From Rotaria macrura (Eukaryota > Rotifera > Eurotatoria > Philodinida > Philodinidae), in contig OENT01000462.1 in NCBI GenBank assembly GCA_900239685.1, positions 48,810-112,809 on the forward strand: 64,000 nt of DNA, in the 5' to 3' direction. Shown one piece after another: positions 15,549 through 30,431 of the stretch (position 1 is its first letter; every line of letters starts with the position of its first letter). The notes below the pieces were generated by a model. It had not been told where the DNA came from, did no database searches, and saw nothing but the letters and a program-made list of their open reading frames with translations. Position numbers and translations under genes: made by a program.

Positions 15549-18500
15549 TTATTTAAGCATTAGACGAGCTTTTTCAAGAATATCTTTTCGAACACGCGTA
15601 TTGTCTGGATATCGTTGAAGAATCTAAAGAATTTTTCGTTTGATTGATTTCGAAAGAAAAATAAATAAACTCATCAAATACATACGAAATGTGCTATATC
15701 AATAGCATCTGTAAGTCGTTTCGATTTCAGATAACTGAAAGCTAATTTATAACCTACAAAAAAGAGAATCACATGTTTAAAATTAAATTAAATCATTCGT
15801 AATGGATGAGATGTTCACAGACAGCAAAGAAATAAGTATGCCCACGCTTCGGCTATTATCAACGACTGATTTGTCAGTGATTGAACGGATGTTAGATCTT
15901 TTAATTGATTAAGAATGATCTACATCCCATTCATACGACTACGACAACTTATCGAACAGTTTCTTTAGTTCTAGGATTCATCAATTATAAAACAGTGGTA
16001 TCTTTTAGTAAGATTTATACGAAAAGAGACAGTTGCAAATCTTCATTCCAATTTGTATGGTTCCGTCTGGGTAATGTTCCTTTGCAATAACTCAGAAATT
16101 TAAATACTTCGAGAAGTAACCGAAGGAAATTTTATGATTCATATAATAATGAAAAAGGTTAAACTGGGCTTCAATTTAATTACATTAGAGATTTAATTTC
16201 TATCGGAGGGGAATAGTGAACTGATATCTACAGCCTATGAGATAAACAAAAGACACAAGATATCTTTGTGCGTACACTTTTTGAAAGTCAAAAGTAAATA
16301 CGTCGGTCGTTCATACTTAATAGTATTGAAATTGTCTGATATACTACTAGTAGCATTTCAATGAAACTTTTAATAATAATTTTCTCACATAAAACGTCTT
16401 ATTGATAGTTTTTTTTGACGACATCGGAATTACTCACGAACAGAAATACTTCTCCGTTTCAATCTAGCTAGAATCTGTGATCGAATATCATCGATTAGTT
16501 GTTATTAAAGCGGTAAGTGTACTCGACTAATTTCTTAATGAATTTTAATCTAAAATTGACTCGATATTAATTCATAAAGAGAAAGTTCGTAAATTTTATC
16601 AATCATTTTTCTGTGAATAATGACTTCCATGACTACGATAATAATATCAGATGTGATTCAAATTAGATATAAACTAACAATTAATCAAAACATTTTCTGT
16701 CAATATGACTGTAATATATCGAATAAAATTTCCTCATACAAACATTTGTCTATTCGATTTCTTCTTAATATTAATTGTTCGAGAATGAGGAAGAAAAAAA
16801 TATTATAAACATTATGAAATACAAGATTCTTTCAAGTATCATCTAATGATATATATAAATATATATATATATATATTACCTATTGCTGGTAGATTTTTTC
16901 TACTATATTTCCATGCTTGTTCATAATTTTCTGCTGCTTCTTTATGTGCACCAGTTTGCTCATTCATTGTACCCAGTATTTCTAAAGCTCTTGTTGAACA
17001 CTATTCATTTAAATATCATAGACATACATAAGATGAAATATTAAGTATGATTCTCGTTTTTCTCAAACCTTATTAACACTTAAAACTTTTTTACATAGAT
17101 CAAGTGCTTCATCATATTTTGCTGCTTGAACATATGTCATAGCAAGCATCAGCCAACATTGTTCTAGTTCATCGGCATCGTCCATATTCCAAACAAGTTT
17201 TGTCGATTTTTTTAAATATTGTCGGGCTTTTGGAATATTTTTTACGCCAATTAAACATTCACTTATAGCACACAAGGCGCCAGCATTATCTTTCTATAGA
17301 AAATCAAACCATGAAATATGAAAAATATAACAAGAGAAAAAGACTTTTTTTACATGATCATTAAGAATTTGTGACAGATTTTCTGTTGCTTGTTCAAGAT
17401 TATGTTTTTCACCTGTATGACTCAAACACCAATTTTCTAATACTCGATATCGAATATCATTCGATGCTTCAGTCATACTCTGAAACGTTAAACAATATTT
17501 TTCGGACAGATTATTTAAAAAAAAAAAAACAAACTTGAAGAAAATTAAATGCCATTGCTTGAGCATCTTTGGCTTCATCAAATTTGGCACTATAACAATG
17601 AAACCAATTTTATTAAGAAAAAGTAACAGAAATACGATCTCTTTTTTTGTTTATTATTAAATATACTTACCCTTGTAATTTTCGTTTCCAATCTTCTTCG
17701 CTTGACATGATTTCATTATTAGGATTGATAACAATTTTAACCATAGCATAAACAGCTTGTCGACCATATTGCTTATCACGACGACATTGGTGAAAATACG
17801 TTAGAGCTTCTTTTGGTTTGCATAAATAACTGAAAAATAAAAGTAACTAGTTGTAATTTAAGTGCATTCTAATTCATGATTTCTTATATTCGGACAATAC
17901 AAAAAACTAAATGATAAACTCTCCTTTATACTATATTTATTAATTAATAAGTTAGATTATAGAAAATTTTATTTTACACAACATCGACTACATGTACAAT
18001 GAACTGAATAAATGCCATCATGATTGATTTTAAACAGATGGTGATGGAACGATTTCTGTCAATGATTAGCAACGTCTGCTCTTAGTCAAAGATGTACAGG
18101 GCTGCGTAAGTTTTGGTTCTGGTCTTGGAAATAATGTTCTAGAAATTTTTACCATTAAACCTTACGAAAAAGCAACTATTATCTATTTCAGAAAAGAAGG
18201 CGGGTGTAGCTGTATCCAAGCGCCTTCTTGTTTGAAATGGGTAATAGTAGAATCCACAATGAAATTCGTATCTACATCCTACTATATTGAATTCTGTAGC
18301 ACTTTAATACAAAGATAAATTTTTACGTAATAATGATATTGTAATTATATGTTTTGTTTTAGACGGAAAGTGAATTTCTATCATATACATAGTTCAACAG
18401 TATCTTTAGACTGATTGCCAAAAGATTCGTTTATCATGCTTTTCTGTTGTTTCCACATGTTCTCATTCGGAGATACAATTAGAACCAAAGAAAATATATT

Positions 18501-21500
18501 GATAGGTTCAATCTTCAATTACAGTTATCGCAACTTTTCTTGAAGTCTCGTACCGAGTCTCCATAGACTTCCTAAACTTGACCTTGTACCTTATGTAATA
18601 TATCCAATTGGTAATACGTTCTGTAGTGTTCTAAAATGTATATTCGTTATACGTGCAGTTCTATTAGCTTCTCTTGTATACTTGTCGTACTGCAAGATAT
18701 ACTTCGAAAACTTCTTATGTTTCAGGGACATTGATAAAATGTAAAAATTCAAATTCGTGGCATATTTACATGAGAAATAGCAGTCTCATGGCTAAAGTAC
18801 TGCCGTTGAAATACTCCGTGTCTGAATTTTAGCTAGATTGTATTGTAGGCACGTTGAATATATCATTATGCCGAGCTTTGCACCCAATTACAAAGATCTG
18901 TCGATAAACTAAACGAAGGTAAATTCTGTATGAAACTGATCTGATCAAAATGTAAGTTATAACTAGACTATTGATTGAAGAAAGTCTCAAATCAAATTTC
19001 AGAAAAATAGATCACCAATAAAAAATATTATAGAGTACTTCTAAAATAATTACGTCGAAATCTATTCAAAAATAAAATGTAATGCTTATCAGATAAACCA
19101 ATCTTTTTTGCTCGCATTCTTCAAGAAGGTCATTCCATAAGTATAAAATTATCAGTATTGATATATACATGAATATAAATTAAGGGAACGATGCGTAATT
19201 CTATATTTCGGAAGTTCCAAGAAATACCAAGAAGTACACGAAAAGGTTATGCTTTTCCCCTTGATTTTTCTCATGAAATAGAAAAAAAGTGTTCTGTGAT
19301 TAGAAATTCACAATAAGAGAACAGTTTTGCTCTATTTTCGGAATAGCAGCACAGAAGAGGACAAAGTATGGAGAAGTATGAGGTAATACGAAGAACTGCA
19401 GAATTTCTCTCCCCCCTCCCCCTATGATGTAAATACTACTTACTAATTTAATAAACCTTTTGAAAAATTAAAAGCAGCATCATTGTGTGCTCGCAGATTA
19501 TTTTGTTCTGTTTTGTCCAAAATGTCGCTTATTTCATCCAAACGTCCCGCTCGATAAAGTGACTTTGTCATTTGTACAAACGGATCAAAATTATCTTTTG
19601 AAAATAATAGAATATAATATAATTTAATAATGATCTAGCTGGCTTTTTGTTTTACTTGGATTTCGTTCGATAATATCTTTGTATTGTTGTATTGCTTGTT
19701 CAATTTCATTTTTACGCAATAAATAATTTGCCATCATCTAATAGAAAAACGAACATAGAAACTTATTTTCGAACAAAAGATTTTATTAATCTAAATAAAT
19801 CTTACAATTTGTACTGAATTATCGTTTGGAAACGCTTTACTCATATATTTACAAATTTGTTCGCATGATTCATATTGTTCAGAATTTAAATATGCTTTAG
19901 CTAACATCATTTGAACCTATGATAAATAATACGACAAACTTGATTGTCTTAATCGAACAAGACTAACTTTTAAATTTCGATCATCGATGGCACTCGCTTC
20001 TTTCAAATCTTTGATAGCGGATTCATAATCATGTTCATCAAAATATTTCGTTGCCAAACGATAGCATATGCTTCAAAATGAAAACAGTGAACGAATCCAA
20101 TAAAATTTGATTCATTATATTTACTTGCAATATAATTTTTGATTTTCTCGTTGTAGATCACCTTCTTCAAGTTGTATACGTTTAAGTAATTTCTTTTGAT
20201 TTTCTTTAGCTCTTATTAAATAGTTTTTACACTCATCGAGTTGTTTTGTTTGTTCAAACATGTTTGCAAATATCTCATAAGCTTTAGTTATTTGTTGTGT
20301 ATGTTGAAAATTAGAATTTTGAACTGAATGTAAATAAAAAATAAATCGATAATAAACAAACAAACAATCATATTTCATTTTTTTTTGAATAACCTTCTTC
20401 TTTAAGTAATTGATCGAGAATTCGCTGTGCTTGATCATGTTGATTTAATTTACTTAGAAGATCAGCAAGATTAATTCTAAATGAGAAATATTTCAAATGC
20501 TATTGATTCCTTTTTAATACGATGTACCTTAATTCACTTTGTGCTTCCGCTTTTACAATAGCTTCATAATATTTAATAGCTTTCGTATATGCATGAGTTT
20601 TTATATATGCTTCACCAATTTTTTTCATTAACGGTACATCACGATTGTTTTGACGAAGTGCAGCATCATAAATTTCGATTGCTTTTTCAGGCTAGAGAAG
20701 AAAAATATTTAACTATTATAATAATGATAATAATAATTGAAATTTGCGTCAAAGAATAGGTTTATATCGAAAGAAGCGTTTAAGAGCATGATTTTCCTAA
20801 TTTGTACTTTATATACTCTGCTAGACTTTAAGGTATACACTTTTGTGCAGCGGCAATGATATATTTATTTTAAAAAAATCTGTTTTTCACATATATAATT
20901 GGGTACGAAATCTTTACACGTGAATAACTATAATGAAAGTTGAGTAACAGAATGAAAGCAAATTTCTTTTTAAGGTTTTAGATGTTCTGAACAGAACCGC
21001 ATCAGAATCATGGAAGTTTGATTCTTTATGGTCATATTTGAATATATGAAGTAGAAAAATGAAAGAGGTTTCTGATGAATGACAACTCTTCAAAGATATT
21101 CAAAGTAGAAAAACGATACAGAGCTGATTGATTTCGCATGCTACAAGAAGCCTAGAATAGAATCCTTTACAAGATTTCTTCTAGATATTACCCTTCCTTC
21201 TCATATATCTGGAGTTTTTCCCATTCTCGGAACCTTCATTCGAAAGTATATTTTTTACATCCATTGTAGCACAGACCACACATACACATATATATACGAT
21301 CTACCACAGTCTGCAGACCATATTAGATTATTGCGATGCATTATCTAATATTTTCTATCCGTAACTTCATGTTATAATCGATAACGTCTTTCTTTTTTGT
21401 GTTTTATGGAAATAAAATAGTGAAGAAATCTTTTCAATAATAGATATTTCTATGACTAGGAATAGCACCTACATCTTGTATCTAACTATACGCACTTGAT

Positions 21501-24500
21501 CATAATTTTCAGATGAATATTAATTGAAACTAAGTTACATACAAACAAAAACTTGTGTACTCATATATACACACCTCCATAATACTCATGTAAGCATCTC
21601 CTAAAAACACTAAAGCTTGTGGTGTTGGATTACGATCAACAAGTTCTTTATATGTTTTAATATATAATTTTTTATCTCGTCGATGTTTTAAATATATATC
21701 AGCTAATTTTTCTCTTGATTGTACATAATAGGTTTGATCAGGTTTAATTTCTAATAAAGTTTCAATAGCTTGATTAATATCTCCACGTTTCAATGCAAGA
21801 TCAACATTAGTTAGTAATATTCGTGATTCTTCACTTGTGCCTTGAAATTCTGTTGCAGCTTCTTGTAATAATATTCCTGCTTCGTGTATACGATTGAGTA
21901 ATAATTGTATTTCAGTTAATTCTAAATAAACACTAACACGATCTTGTGTCGATATTGGTACACTTGAAATCATTTGTTCAGATTTTGTTCGTGGTGTTTT
22001 TGATCCATCCGATTGTTGTCGTTTTCTAACACCAGGTAAATTAAGTGCACTTTGTAAGAGTTTACAAGCTTCTTCATATTTTTGTTCTTTTTTAAATATT
22101 CGTGCACGTATTAAATGATAAATAGGATGTGTCTTCAAATCAAAATTATATGATAAACCATTTTCTAATGCTTCATTTGCCAAATGTACGTTGCCTTCAC
22201 GTGTATAAACCTGAGCTAGAAGAATATATGCTTCAGAATACGTTGCTTCTTGATCAATTATACGACGAAGAACAGTTTTAGCTTCAGTGTTATCACTACA
22301 TAAAAATTTAACTTTAGCCAAGAGAAATAGGCCTTCAAGTAAGCCTGGCACAGCTTTCGTTAATTGTTCTAAAATACCACTAGATTTTCGAAGAGATGGA
22401 TCAAGTGTTTGACCAGATTCCATCGGCTATTGTGATTGGAAACAAACAATTATTGCTAAATCGATTAATTTACAATTAATACCTGTAAACTTGTGTTATT
22501 CATGTATTCACGAACAATTTCAAGAATAAAATCTGGATTCAAACAAAGTAAATATTTTTTACCTAATGGTAAACCCTATGAAAATATAGAAGAAGAATTT
22601 TTTCTTTCTAATTCAACATGCAAAACAGACTCGAAGATTTTTAAAATGTTGTTCGGCCGCAACATCAAACAGTTGTACAATTTGATCTGGTGGTAGAACA
22701 TTTTCATGTTTAGCAAGAATAGCTCGTAGATGAGCGATTTCCTACGTAAATATAAAGAAACGAAAGATTTTTTTCATGTTTTGATATTCATTTAACAAAA
22801 ATCATCATCGAATAAATTCCCCCCTCCCCCCAAAAAAATATGATCTTTAGATTCTTTTGTTTTGTTGAAATCATCAGAAATCATATTTTGTAATAAACGA
22901 AGCTGATTTATTTAAATATAAATTGAACTGTAAACAGTTAGATTTTATCAATCCAGGATATCGACAATGGTAAACCCTTTCATTAGAACATTCGATAGAA
23001 TCTTATCAGTGCATCTGATTTAATATGCTATTCAACATTTCTAAAATATAGTTTTTATCATAGATTTCTTTCAACGCGTACTATCTATTCTTTGAAAGAA
23101 AAATCTTTGAAATCAAAGTATACGACTATGCACGAGACGGCAAGTTCTAGTTTTACATGAAAAAAAACAAGCCTGTTAGTAGAACTAAGTTCTACTTGAT
23201 ATAGTGAAAACACGGCGTTCCGTTTTTATACAATTATAGTAAGAAAAACTTAATGCATGCAGTGGAAAGGCTCTGGTAAATTTATTATTTTCTAATTTTA
23301 GTCAGCTTTTCAAAAATAGAAATTTCTCATTTGTTTTTCTATAGTTCGAGCAGAAGCTTTTGTATAGTATGGAAATATTTAATTTTTTAAAATTTCACAT
23401 TTAATTTTTCTTGATTGCATGATCCTTCTAATTGAAACATTTAACTAATAAATAAAGCAGTGTTTCTCACACATTTATCATGTCTGTAACAGATATGAAC
23501 GGTTTCTAAACATATATATATATATAGGCATGTATGGATATATTTATGAAGTCTGAAACATATACATGAATCCAGTCCAGTCACGGTTGAACAATAATAG
23601 GCTTGTTGCTGATTTCATTTAGCTCTCTATTCACTTTTCCAAGACTTTTGACAGAGAAATCAAATATGTGATGCCGACGACCACTGTGAGAACTCAATTG
23701 CTCTTTGCTCATATTTTTTCATATTTTTCTTTCAGATATAAACGGAGAAGCACATAAAAGAACGATCAATCACGCGTTATCTTGTTTGTCGTTTTAACCA
23801 TGAAAAACATGCTCCGATTCGAAGTACATTTATCTTAACTTACTGCAACATTGTTTGTTTGAACCTCATGTTGAAATTCAATCTGTTGTTTTGCTTCAGC
23901 ATATTTCCCTTCCAAAATTTGACAATGAATAATGCCTAGAGATAACATTTTAATAGAAAAATGTTTTTCTTTTCATAAAATCGAACCAACCATAGACAGC
24001 ACCAATATTTTCAGCTTGAGTTCTTGCCGCAGACTTATAGAATTTGATTGCTTCAGACATTTTATTTGCCATTAATGCTTGATAGCCGCCTTCAATAAGA
24101 AAATCTGCGTTTGTTGAATCTATTTCCAAAGCACGTTGAAGAAGTATGTCGCTTTGTTGCAGAATTTGAGGATTTCGTCCACACTGCAAATATATTCTTG
24201 TAATTGTAATGAAAAAAGACTACAATATACATTTAATCGTACCACTCTAGCAACAACTTGAGAAATTTCATAATATTGCCAAGCACCTTTAGGTTCAGAT
24301 ATATCAAGTGCTTGTAAAAGTCGATTGAATGCTAGTTGAGCCTAGGAAAACACATGATAAACTTGTTCGTTTCTTTTTACTGTCCAAAAACCTACATCAC
24401 TATAATTTCCTTCTTTACATAATAAATAAAGATAGTGATATTTATGTGCTTCAACGCAGTTTTGATCAATTCGAAATGCTCTACATTGATGATAGACTAT

Positions 24501-26284
24501 ATTTTAAAACAAAAGAAACCGATCATTCGTTTACGTTACCTTTGTGCTACGTCTTCACATTGTTCCCAATCTTGCATACATAATTGTAATTTCATATTTT
24601 CTAACACAGCTGGTAAATAATCACTTTTCACCGCTAATACACGATTGACAAATTCGAGTGCTTGCGAAAAATTCGAACGTATTTCACGATATTTAGCATA
24701 GCCGAATGAAGCGTCAGGAAAATTACTTTCAAGTCTTTATAGGAAGATATGAAGAGAAAAGCTAACAAGATCGATTGAATTATTTTTCAATTTACTTTAA
24801 TGCACTATCAAAATATTGTTTCGATTCTTTTGCAATGTCATTAGCAATCATTATCCAACCTTTCAAAGTTAAAGCCTAGGTAGTCGTAAATTTAAAAAAA
24901 TGCGCAAATTCTTTCCTCATAAGAAAATATCAATGATTTCTATTACCAAAATATTTGTTGAATTCTTTTTAGTTGCTCGTTCAACATATTCCGTTGCTTT
25001 ATCTGATTTACCCATAATATATAATGTATGTGCAGCATAAAAGAGAGCCTAGAATGAAATTTTCACGTTTAAAGAATTTCTTTCTTTTTTTCATTTTCTT
25101 TTCCTACTGTATCATCGACTTGTTTCCGTAATTCCTTGATTTTAACTTCGTATTCAGATATTGCTTCCCGATCTGTACAATATTCAATTAAATATTGAAT
25201 CATTGAGAAACATTAAAACATATTTGTACCTGGTGTTTTATGTTGTTTATGAGCATGTACTAACGCGAGAAGAGTTGCTACAGATAATTCAGGTCTATTA
25301 CGCAATCGTTCCAACTCCCGCATGGATTCATGTAATCGTACTAAAATTTACAAATAAAACAAAATAACATGTTTACTGGTATGATTGATGTTTTCTTGTT
25401 TCGAAGGAGAAAGAACAGTAAATAGTTCTACACAATAACTTATTATATTTGAAATGATGATAGAATCGAGCAAAGCATGAATAATTAAATAAGAAACTTG
25501 TATTGACTCGGTTCACTCCATAAGAAAATCATTGTGGCTAAGTAATTTCTGTTTCAGTCTATCTCATCTTACATTAATATTATCTTCTTATATTTATTGT
25601 ACTACGTATCGAAATGTAGTAATTGATTTGTAAAATGTTGAGTAGATTTGAAAACTTAATCAAACGATAAACGTTTTAGTTACCGAAAGTTCTACGTTTT
25701 TTTTTCGTCATGAAGAATTCAATAATCGAATCGATTTTACCTAATCTTCAAATATTATTCTAAACTTGGATCACCAATCAGACTTCGTTCGAGTTTTACT
25801 CAATTAAAACTAATGAATCATGTAATTATTTTCTTCTTTGGTTATAATATTTTTCTTAATCATGGATAACACCTAAAGGAAAATGATATCTTTCTCTACA
25901 TTGGAATTCACGGTCAAAAATCATTTTAAAGTAGTTCAGAAGTCAAGATATGAAATCTATGAATAAATTTTCTATTTGCTAACTATACGAATCAAAAAGA
26001 TGAACTCATTTTTTTTTCTGATAATCAAATAATTGATGTGTTATATCGTAGAATCTTGGCTTTACTCTTACCATCCATAAGTTGTGCCAATGCTGAATAA
26101 AATTGAAGTATTCCATCGTTGACATAACGCTTTAGACACTCATTCGCTGTAGTATACGCTTGATTGTAATATTTCTCACGAAAGTAATAAAAAATTTTGC
26201 TCTATACATACAAACGTAAAACAGGTTTTGTTAGAAAAACAAATTATTCATAATTACTAAATTGTATAAGTCTTTTTCGGCCAT
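15549..26284 (-). CDS. TTC21B: Intraflagellar transport protein IFT139 (tetratricopeptide repeat protein 21B)
   Basis: Twenty-eight exons join in frame to 1318 residues, the length expected for IFT139. Main boundaries from the start: 26284-26258, 26201-26072, 25340-25230, 25172-25108, 25048-24947, 24875-24796, 24734-24540, 24480-24396, 24341-24243, 24183-23991, 23935-23844, 22741-22631, 22575-22483, 22426-21575, 20691-20528, 20476-20394, 20323-20125, 20070-19968, 19916-19806, 19737-19656, 19594-19444, 17829-17671, 17589-17535, 17479-17354, 17293-17069, 17000-16880, 15753-15686, 15623-15549. IFT139 is a TPR solenoid in the IFT-A complex, which drives retrograde ciliary transport. Diagnostic stretches include TLYIMGKSDKATEYVERA, CGRNPQILQQSDILLQRAL, REKLADIYLKHRRDKKLYI, VFLGDAYMSIME, YDEALDLCKKVL, and a C-terminus reading YPDNTRVRKDILEKARLMLK. 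It may also correspond to TTC21A; vertebrates have both. Five introns exceed 700 bp. Confidence 0.95.
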
Positions 26285-26618
26285 AGTCAATTTTTCAATG
26301 TATTAACTGAATACACTTATTATGTGATTCTACCATCATTCATGTTCAAGTCAATCGTCGACCGTTGGCAACGACCCTACTTAATTCTTGCATAGATGTC
26401 TCTAGCCCTTTTTTAATTAAATCAATTTACTGTATTGTCTAAATCTCGATAATTTTTCTTTAATAAAATATTCAAAACATTTAAAATGAATCAAGAAGTT
26501 CATGGAAAAGATAATATATTTAATTGTCTTTGATGGGGCCCGCTCTCGTTTATTCATACATACATACACATATCCATACATTAATTCATTTATCTGAATA
26601 GAATAAAAGCCGATTCAA
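26285..26618. promoter_or_regulatory. Divergent promoter region of TTC21B and SIRT1
   Basis: The two start codons face away from each other 334 bp apart, so both promoters must be here. A short GC-rich stretch (GGGGCCCGC) lies near 26534, followed by CATA repeats. No TATA box is convincing for either side. Confidence 0.5.
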
Positions 26619-28226
26619 ATGTCAACAGATCCAGTAAACAAGTCTACCTCATCTCAATCCAAGACATCCATAATTCATGATGAAACATCGAATCATAGTG
26701 TCGAAATTCCTGATCCGACAACAGTATCATCAAGGAAACAATCTTCAAGTTCCGATTCCTATGAAACTATATATGAAAGTGACGTTGACAATGATGATGA
26801 TGATGACGACGACGATGATGATGATAGTGAGTTTCCAATTGATTTAACTTTTGATTGGCTCGATGAACAAATGCGTGCTGGTGTTGATTTACGTCCATTA
26901 CTTTCTCGTGTTTTGCCCGGCTTGCCTGATGATGTTTCACAATCGGCTATCTATGAAATACTTATGGATCTGTTTTTACCTATTCGTCAACGAAAACCTC
27001 TTGAACAATATAAAACGTTCGATGATGCCGTAGAATTGATACGTACAAGAAAAAATATTCTTATTTTAACTGGAGCTGGAATATCAGTTAGTTGTGGAAG
27101 TAAATCATTCGCATGACTATGAAAACAAAAGTCAAAATTCGTCTGCTTCTATTTTTTTCTAGTTCCTGATTTTCGTTCACGAAACGGTATTTATGCTCGT
27201 TTACATGTAGAATTTCCTGAATTACCAAATCCACAATCGATGTTTGACATAAACTATTTTACTCATGATCCACGGCCTTTTTTTCGTTTTGCCAAAGAGA
27301 TATGGCCCGGACAATATCAACCATCATTAGCACATCATTTCATAGCTGAACTAGAACGACAAGATAAATTGTTACGTAACTATACGCAAAATATTGATTC
27401 ATTGGAACATCTCTGTTCAATAACACGTCTTATACAATGTCATGGTTCATTTTCAACAGCAACGTGTCGCTTATGTCATTATAAGGTTAATAGTGATGAC
27501 ATTAAAGATGAAATATTACAACAAAAGATTCCCTATTGTACAAAATGTACCAAAGATAATCCGAATGCTATTTTGAAACCAGACATTGTATTTTTTGGTG
27601 AACAATTACCCGATGATTTTCATAAAACAATTGCAATCGATAAAAGTAAATGTGATTTACTCATTGTCATGGGTTCAAGTTTAAAAGTTAAACCGGTTTC
27701 ATTAGTATCAGAATTGTTATCAAATGATATACCGCAAATATTAATTAATCGCGAACGTTTACTACATAAAACATTTGATATTGAACTATTAGGCAATTGT
27801 GATGTTATTATCAATGAGTTATGTGTTCGTTTAGCTCAACTTGATCCATTATTTCGACCATTGAAAAATCAAAATGAACATTGTTTGAATGAAATTTCCT
27901 ATGAAACTCTACGACAATCAAAACAGGAACACAAAATTAAAAGGCAAAAGATAGATAATGATAATCAATCAACAGAATTAATATCATCTGAACATCGTTT
28001 ATCTTCACTTCGTCCAAGAATATCAAATTCTAAAATATCAACTGTCTCGAGTTCACGAAGACGAACATTAGCATCATTTAAAAATTCTTCATTATTTAAT
28101 CAGAATGCATCATACATATCATATCCACCACGGAGATATATATTTTCAGGTGCTGAAATATATTTTTCATCTGATGAAGATGAACTTTCCGATGAAGAAG
28201 AACTATCGAGAAAGAATGCAGAATGA
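26619..28226 (+). CDS. SIRT1: NAD-dependent protein deacetylase, SIRT1 type
   Basis: Two exons, 26619-27099 and 27163-28226, give 514 residues. Sirtuins remove acyl groups from lysines using NAD; SIRT1 acts mainly on nuclear proteins. The N-terminus is Ser-rich with a run of aspartates (about residues 57-70). The catalytic core runs from about 90 to 410: ILILTGAGISVSCGIPDFRS binds NAD, NYTQNID and QCHGSF carry active-site residues with the general-base His near residue 254, and two Cys pairs (CRLC, CTKC) bind zinc. PDIVFFGE, GSSLKV and ILINRE complete the fold. The C-terminal tail is basic, then acidic. FDINYFTHDPRPFFRFAKEIWPGQ separates SIRT1 from SIRT2 and SIRT3. The gene is much shorter than vertebrate SIRT1 because its tails are short. 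Confidence 0.95.
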
Positions 28227-28523
28227 TTCTAAACATTACATTTTGTTTTGTTCGTTGGATTTCTTTTTCTTTTTGTCATTCAGTTTTGCTTTTTTATTTA
28301 TACAATGTTAAAAAGAAAAACAACGTAAAACAGGCTACAATTATTTATTATGCTTGGTTTAAATATATGTATATAAATTAAGACAAACGATACAATAGAT
28401 ATAGTAAATATATATGACTGATATATATATAGATATATAATACAATATTTCAAAACAGGCCATTCAAACAGGAAAAAAAACATATGTTCAGTTCTCTGTT
28501 GCCATACAATTATTGATACACAT

Positions 28524-30431
28524 TTAGGAGAAATCTCTATTGCGAAATACACATGGTGCAATAACAGACCACATGTAAAGTACTAGGCATGTCCATGATG
28601 ACGCTATCTTAACCCAAACAGCAGAGTCACTTTGACGAAAATTATGAAAATCGTTCGTTGGTCGAAGCCAACTAGAACAAAAAGGAAAACAAGAAAAAAA
28701 TGTTGATTCAAACAAAACCAATGAATGCTCATACTTTGTTAATGTCATCATAACATAAAATGAGGCCAAGAAAAACATGAAATGAAATAATGAATAATTA
28801 TAGGCTACTGCCTCTTCCTCGTCATCATAACTTTTACCACCATCTAATCAATAGCAAAAAATAAACTATAAAAACAATTTAGAATTTTCTTTAATATCTC
28901 TTTACCAGTCTTTGGAATAGACGCTCCAGTTTCTTCATTGCCCGATATACCTAACAATTTTCCACCTGAAGATTTTGTTGAACTTGTCAATCTATATGAA
29001 GAATAAAGAAATAAACAAAACATCTTCGTTTAGATTCAGTATCATTCCAATGAACATACGCTGAGTAAAGTATTAAGCAAAAGAAGATAATCAGTGCTAT
29101 TATTGATGAAACACCAACTGAACCATTGCCAGTTGCTTCGACCATCGTTGAATTCTTGTTAATTATTCCAGACCATGATGGATTACATGTTGGATCTATT
29201 TATTTATAGAATAAAATCATCAAAAAAAGAATTTTTTTTCGTTCTCTTTTAATTTTCTCCAAATAATTTCTACCTGGTTTTTCACTCGTTATAGCTGACC
29301 ATGTCAGAAAAATAACATACAATGTAACAAAAGATGATTGTAATAAACCCGATGTTGAATGATAGTTTTGAACGGCGGGTAAAACTGATATGATAGACAC
29401 AACAATGCATAACACTAGATTTATGGTGATAAAAAATATATTGAGACCACATGATGATTTTGAACCATAATAAACGTATAAAAGTACAACAGCAACAATC
29501 GATAGAATATAAAATGTTGTTGTACAAAATATCAGACCACAATAATGTTTCTTACTGCCTTCTTCACCTTTTTCTACCCAATTTTCATTCCAACTATACA
29601 AAACAAAATCAGTATTTACAGCAAATATTATCAATATGTTTCTACGTTACGTATGAGCAAAATCTATAAGAAGAATAAGTTGCACTAATATGAATACAAA
29701 TCCGCAAATAGATCCAATAACCATCAACGCTAAATATAAAAATTCATGCAACGATGAATGTTTCAATTTCTCTGCTGAATATCTTACTCGGTGCAAATCC
29801 TTGATTTGGAATAAAAAAAGCGCCAACACAAATACCAATAATAATCAGAATTTTAAAAAGCCAAAATCTAGAAAAAAAAACAAATAATAAACGAAATAAC
29901 TAATTCTTAGGTTTTGTTTATGTTACCCATTTTGTATTCCACTTCGAGGATCTTTTGATCGTTTGACGCATAACATTAATATCATCATAATAAAGAAAAA
30001 ACAAGCTAATGAAAATTGAATTCGATATACACTTAAATAACCAACAACACTGTCACATGTTATTTGTCCTTCAAATATTGGCAAACCGCCTACTGTACTG
30101 CCTTTACAAAGTGCTGGGATCTAATAATATATTTTATTTTGAAAACAAGAACTAACTATTTCTTTTTTGACAAGAAAAACTTACACTTGCAAGTGTATGA
30201 GCAAGACCAGGTATTAAAAATATCCATGAAATAATCATTCCGATAAGTAAGAGTATGCCATAGGCTAAGCGAGTTACGATTGAATTACGTGTGGATGGAC
30301 AACAGGCACAGCAAAGACTGCACGCTGCTGAACCACAACAACAGCCAAACTATAGGAAATAAAATACTCCAGACATCAAGGGAAAAGAAGTCCTCAACCA
30401 AGAAGCTTACTGCTCCAAGAACGCAACCCAT
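28524..30431 (-). CDS. SERINC: Serine incorporator (SERINC/TDE1 family)
   Basis: Ten exons: 30431-30411, 30349-30185, 30120-29927, 29867-29788, 29729-29651, 29593-29274, 29195-29060, 28991-28906, 28843-28735, 28671-28524, giving 445 residues. SERINCs are multipass membrane proteins linked to serine-derived lipids and to lipid scrambling. The Cys-rich N-terminus MGCVLGA...CCCG...CCACCP is typical. So are the glycine-flanked helices, GFWLFKI, LVQLILLIDFAH, SGLLQSS, YVIFLTWSA, YNYSLFHFMFFLASFYVMMTL and AVWVKI...SWTCLVLYMW with the family end RDFS. About ten membrane segments are visible. The start is fixed by the family N-terminus. The 3' end faces that of SIRT1, 297 bp away. The vertebrate subtype (1-5) is not assignable. 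Confidence 0.95.
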
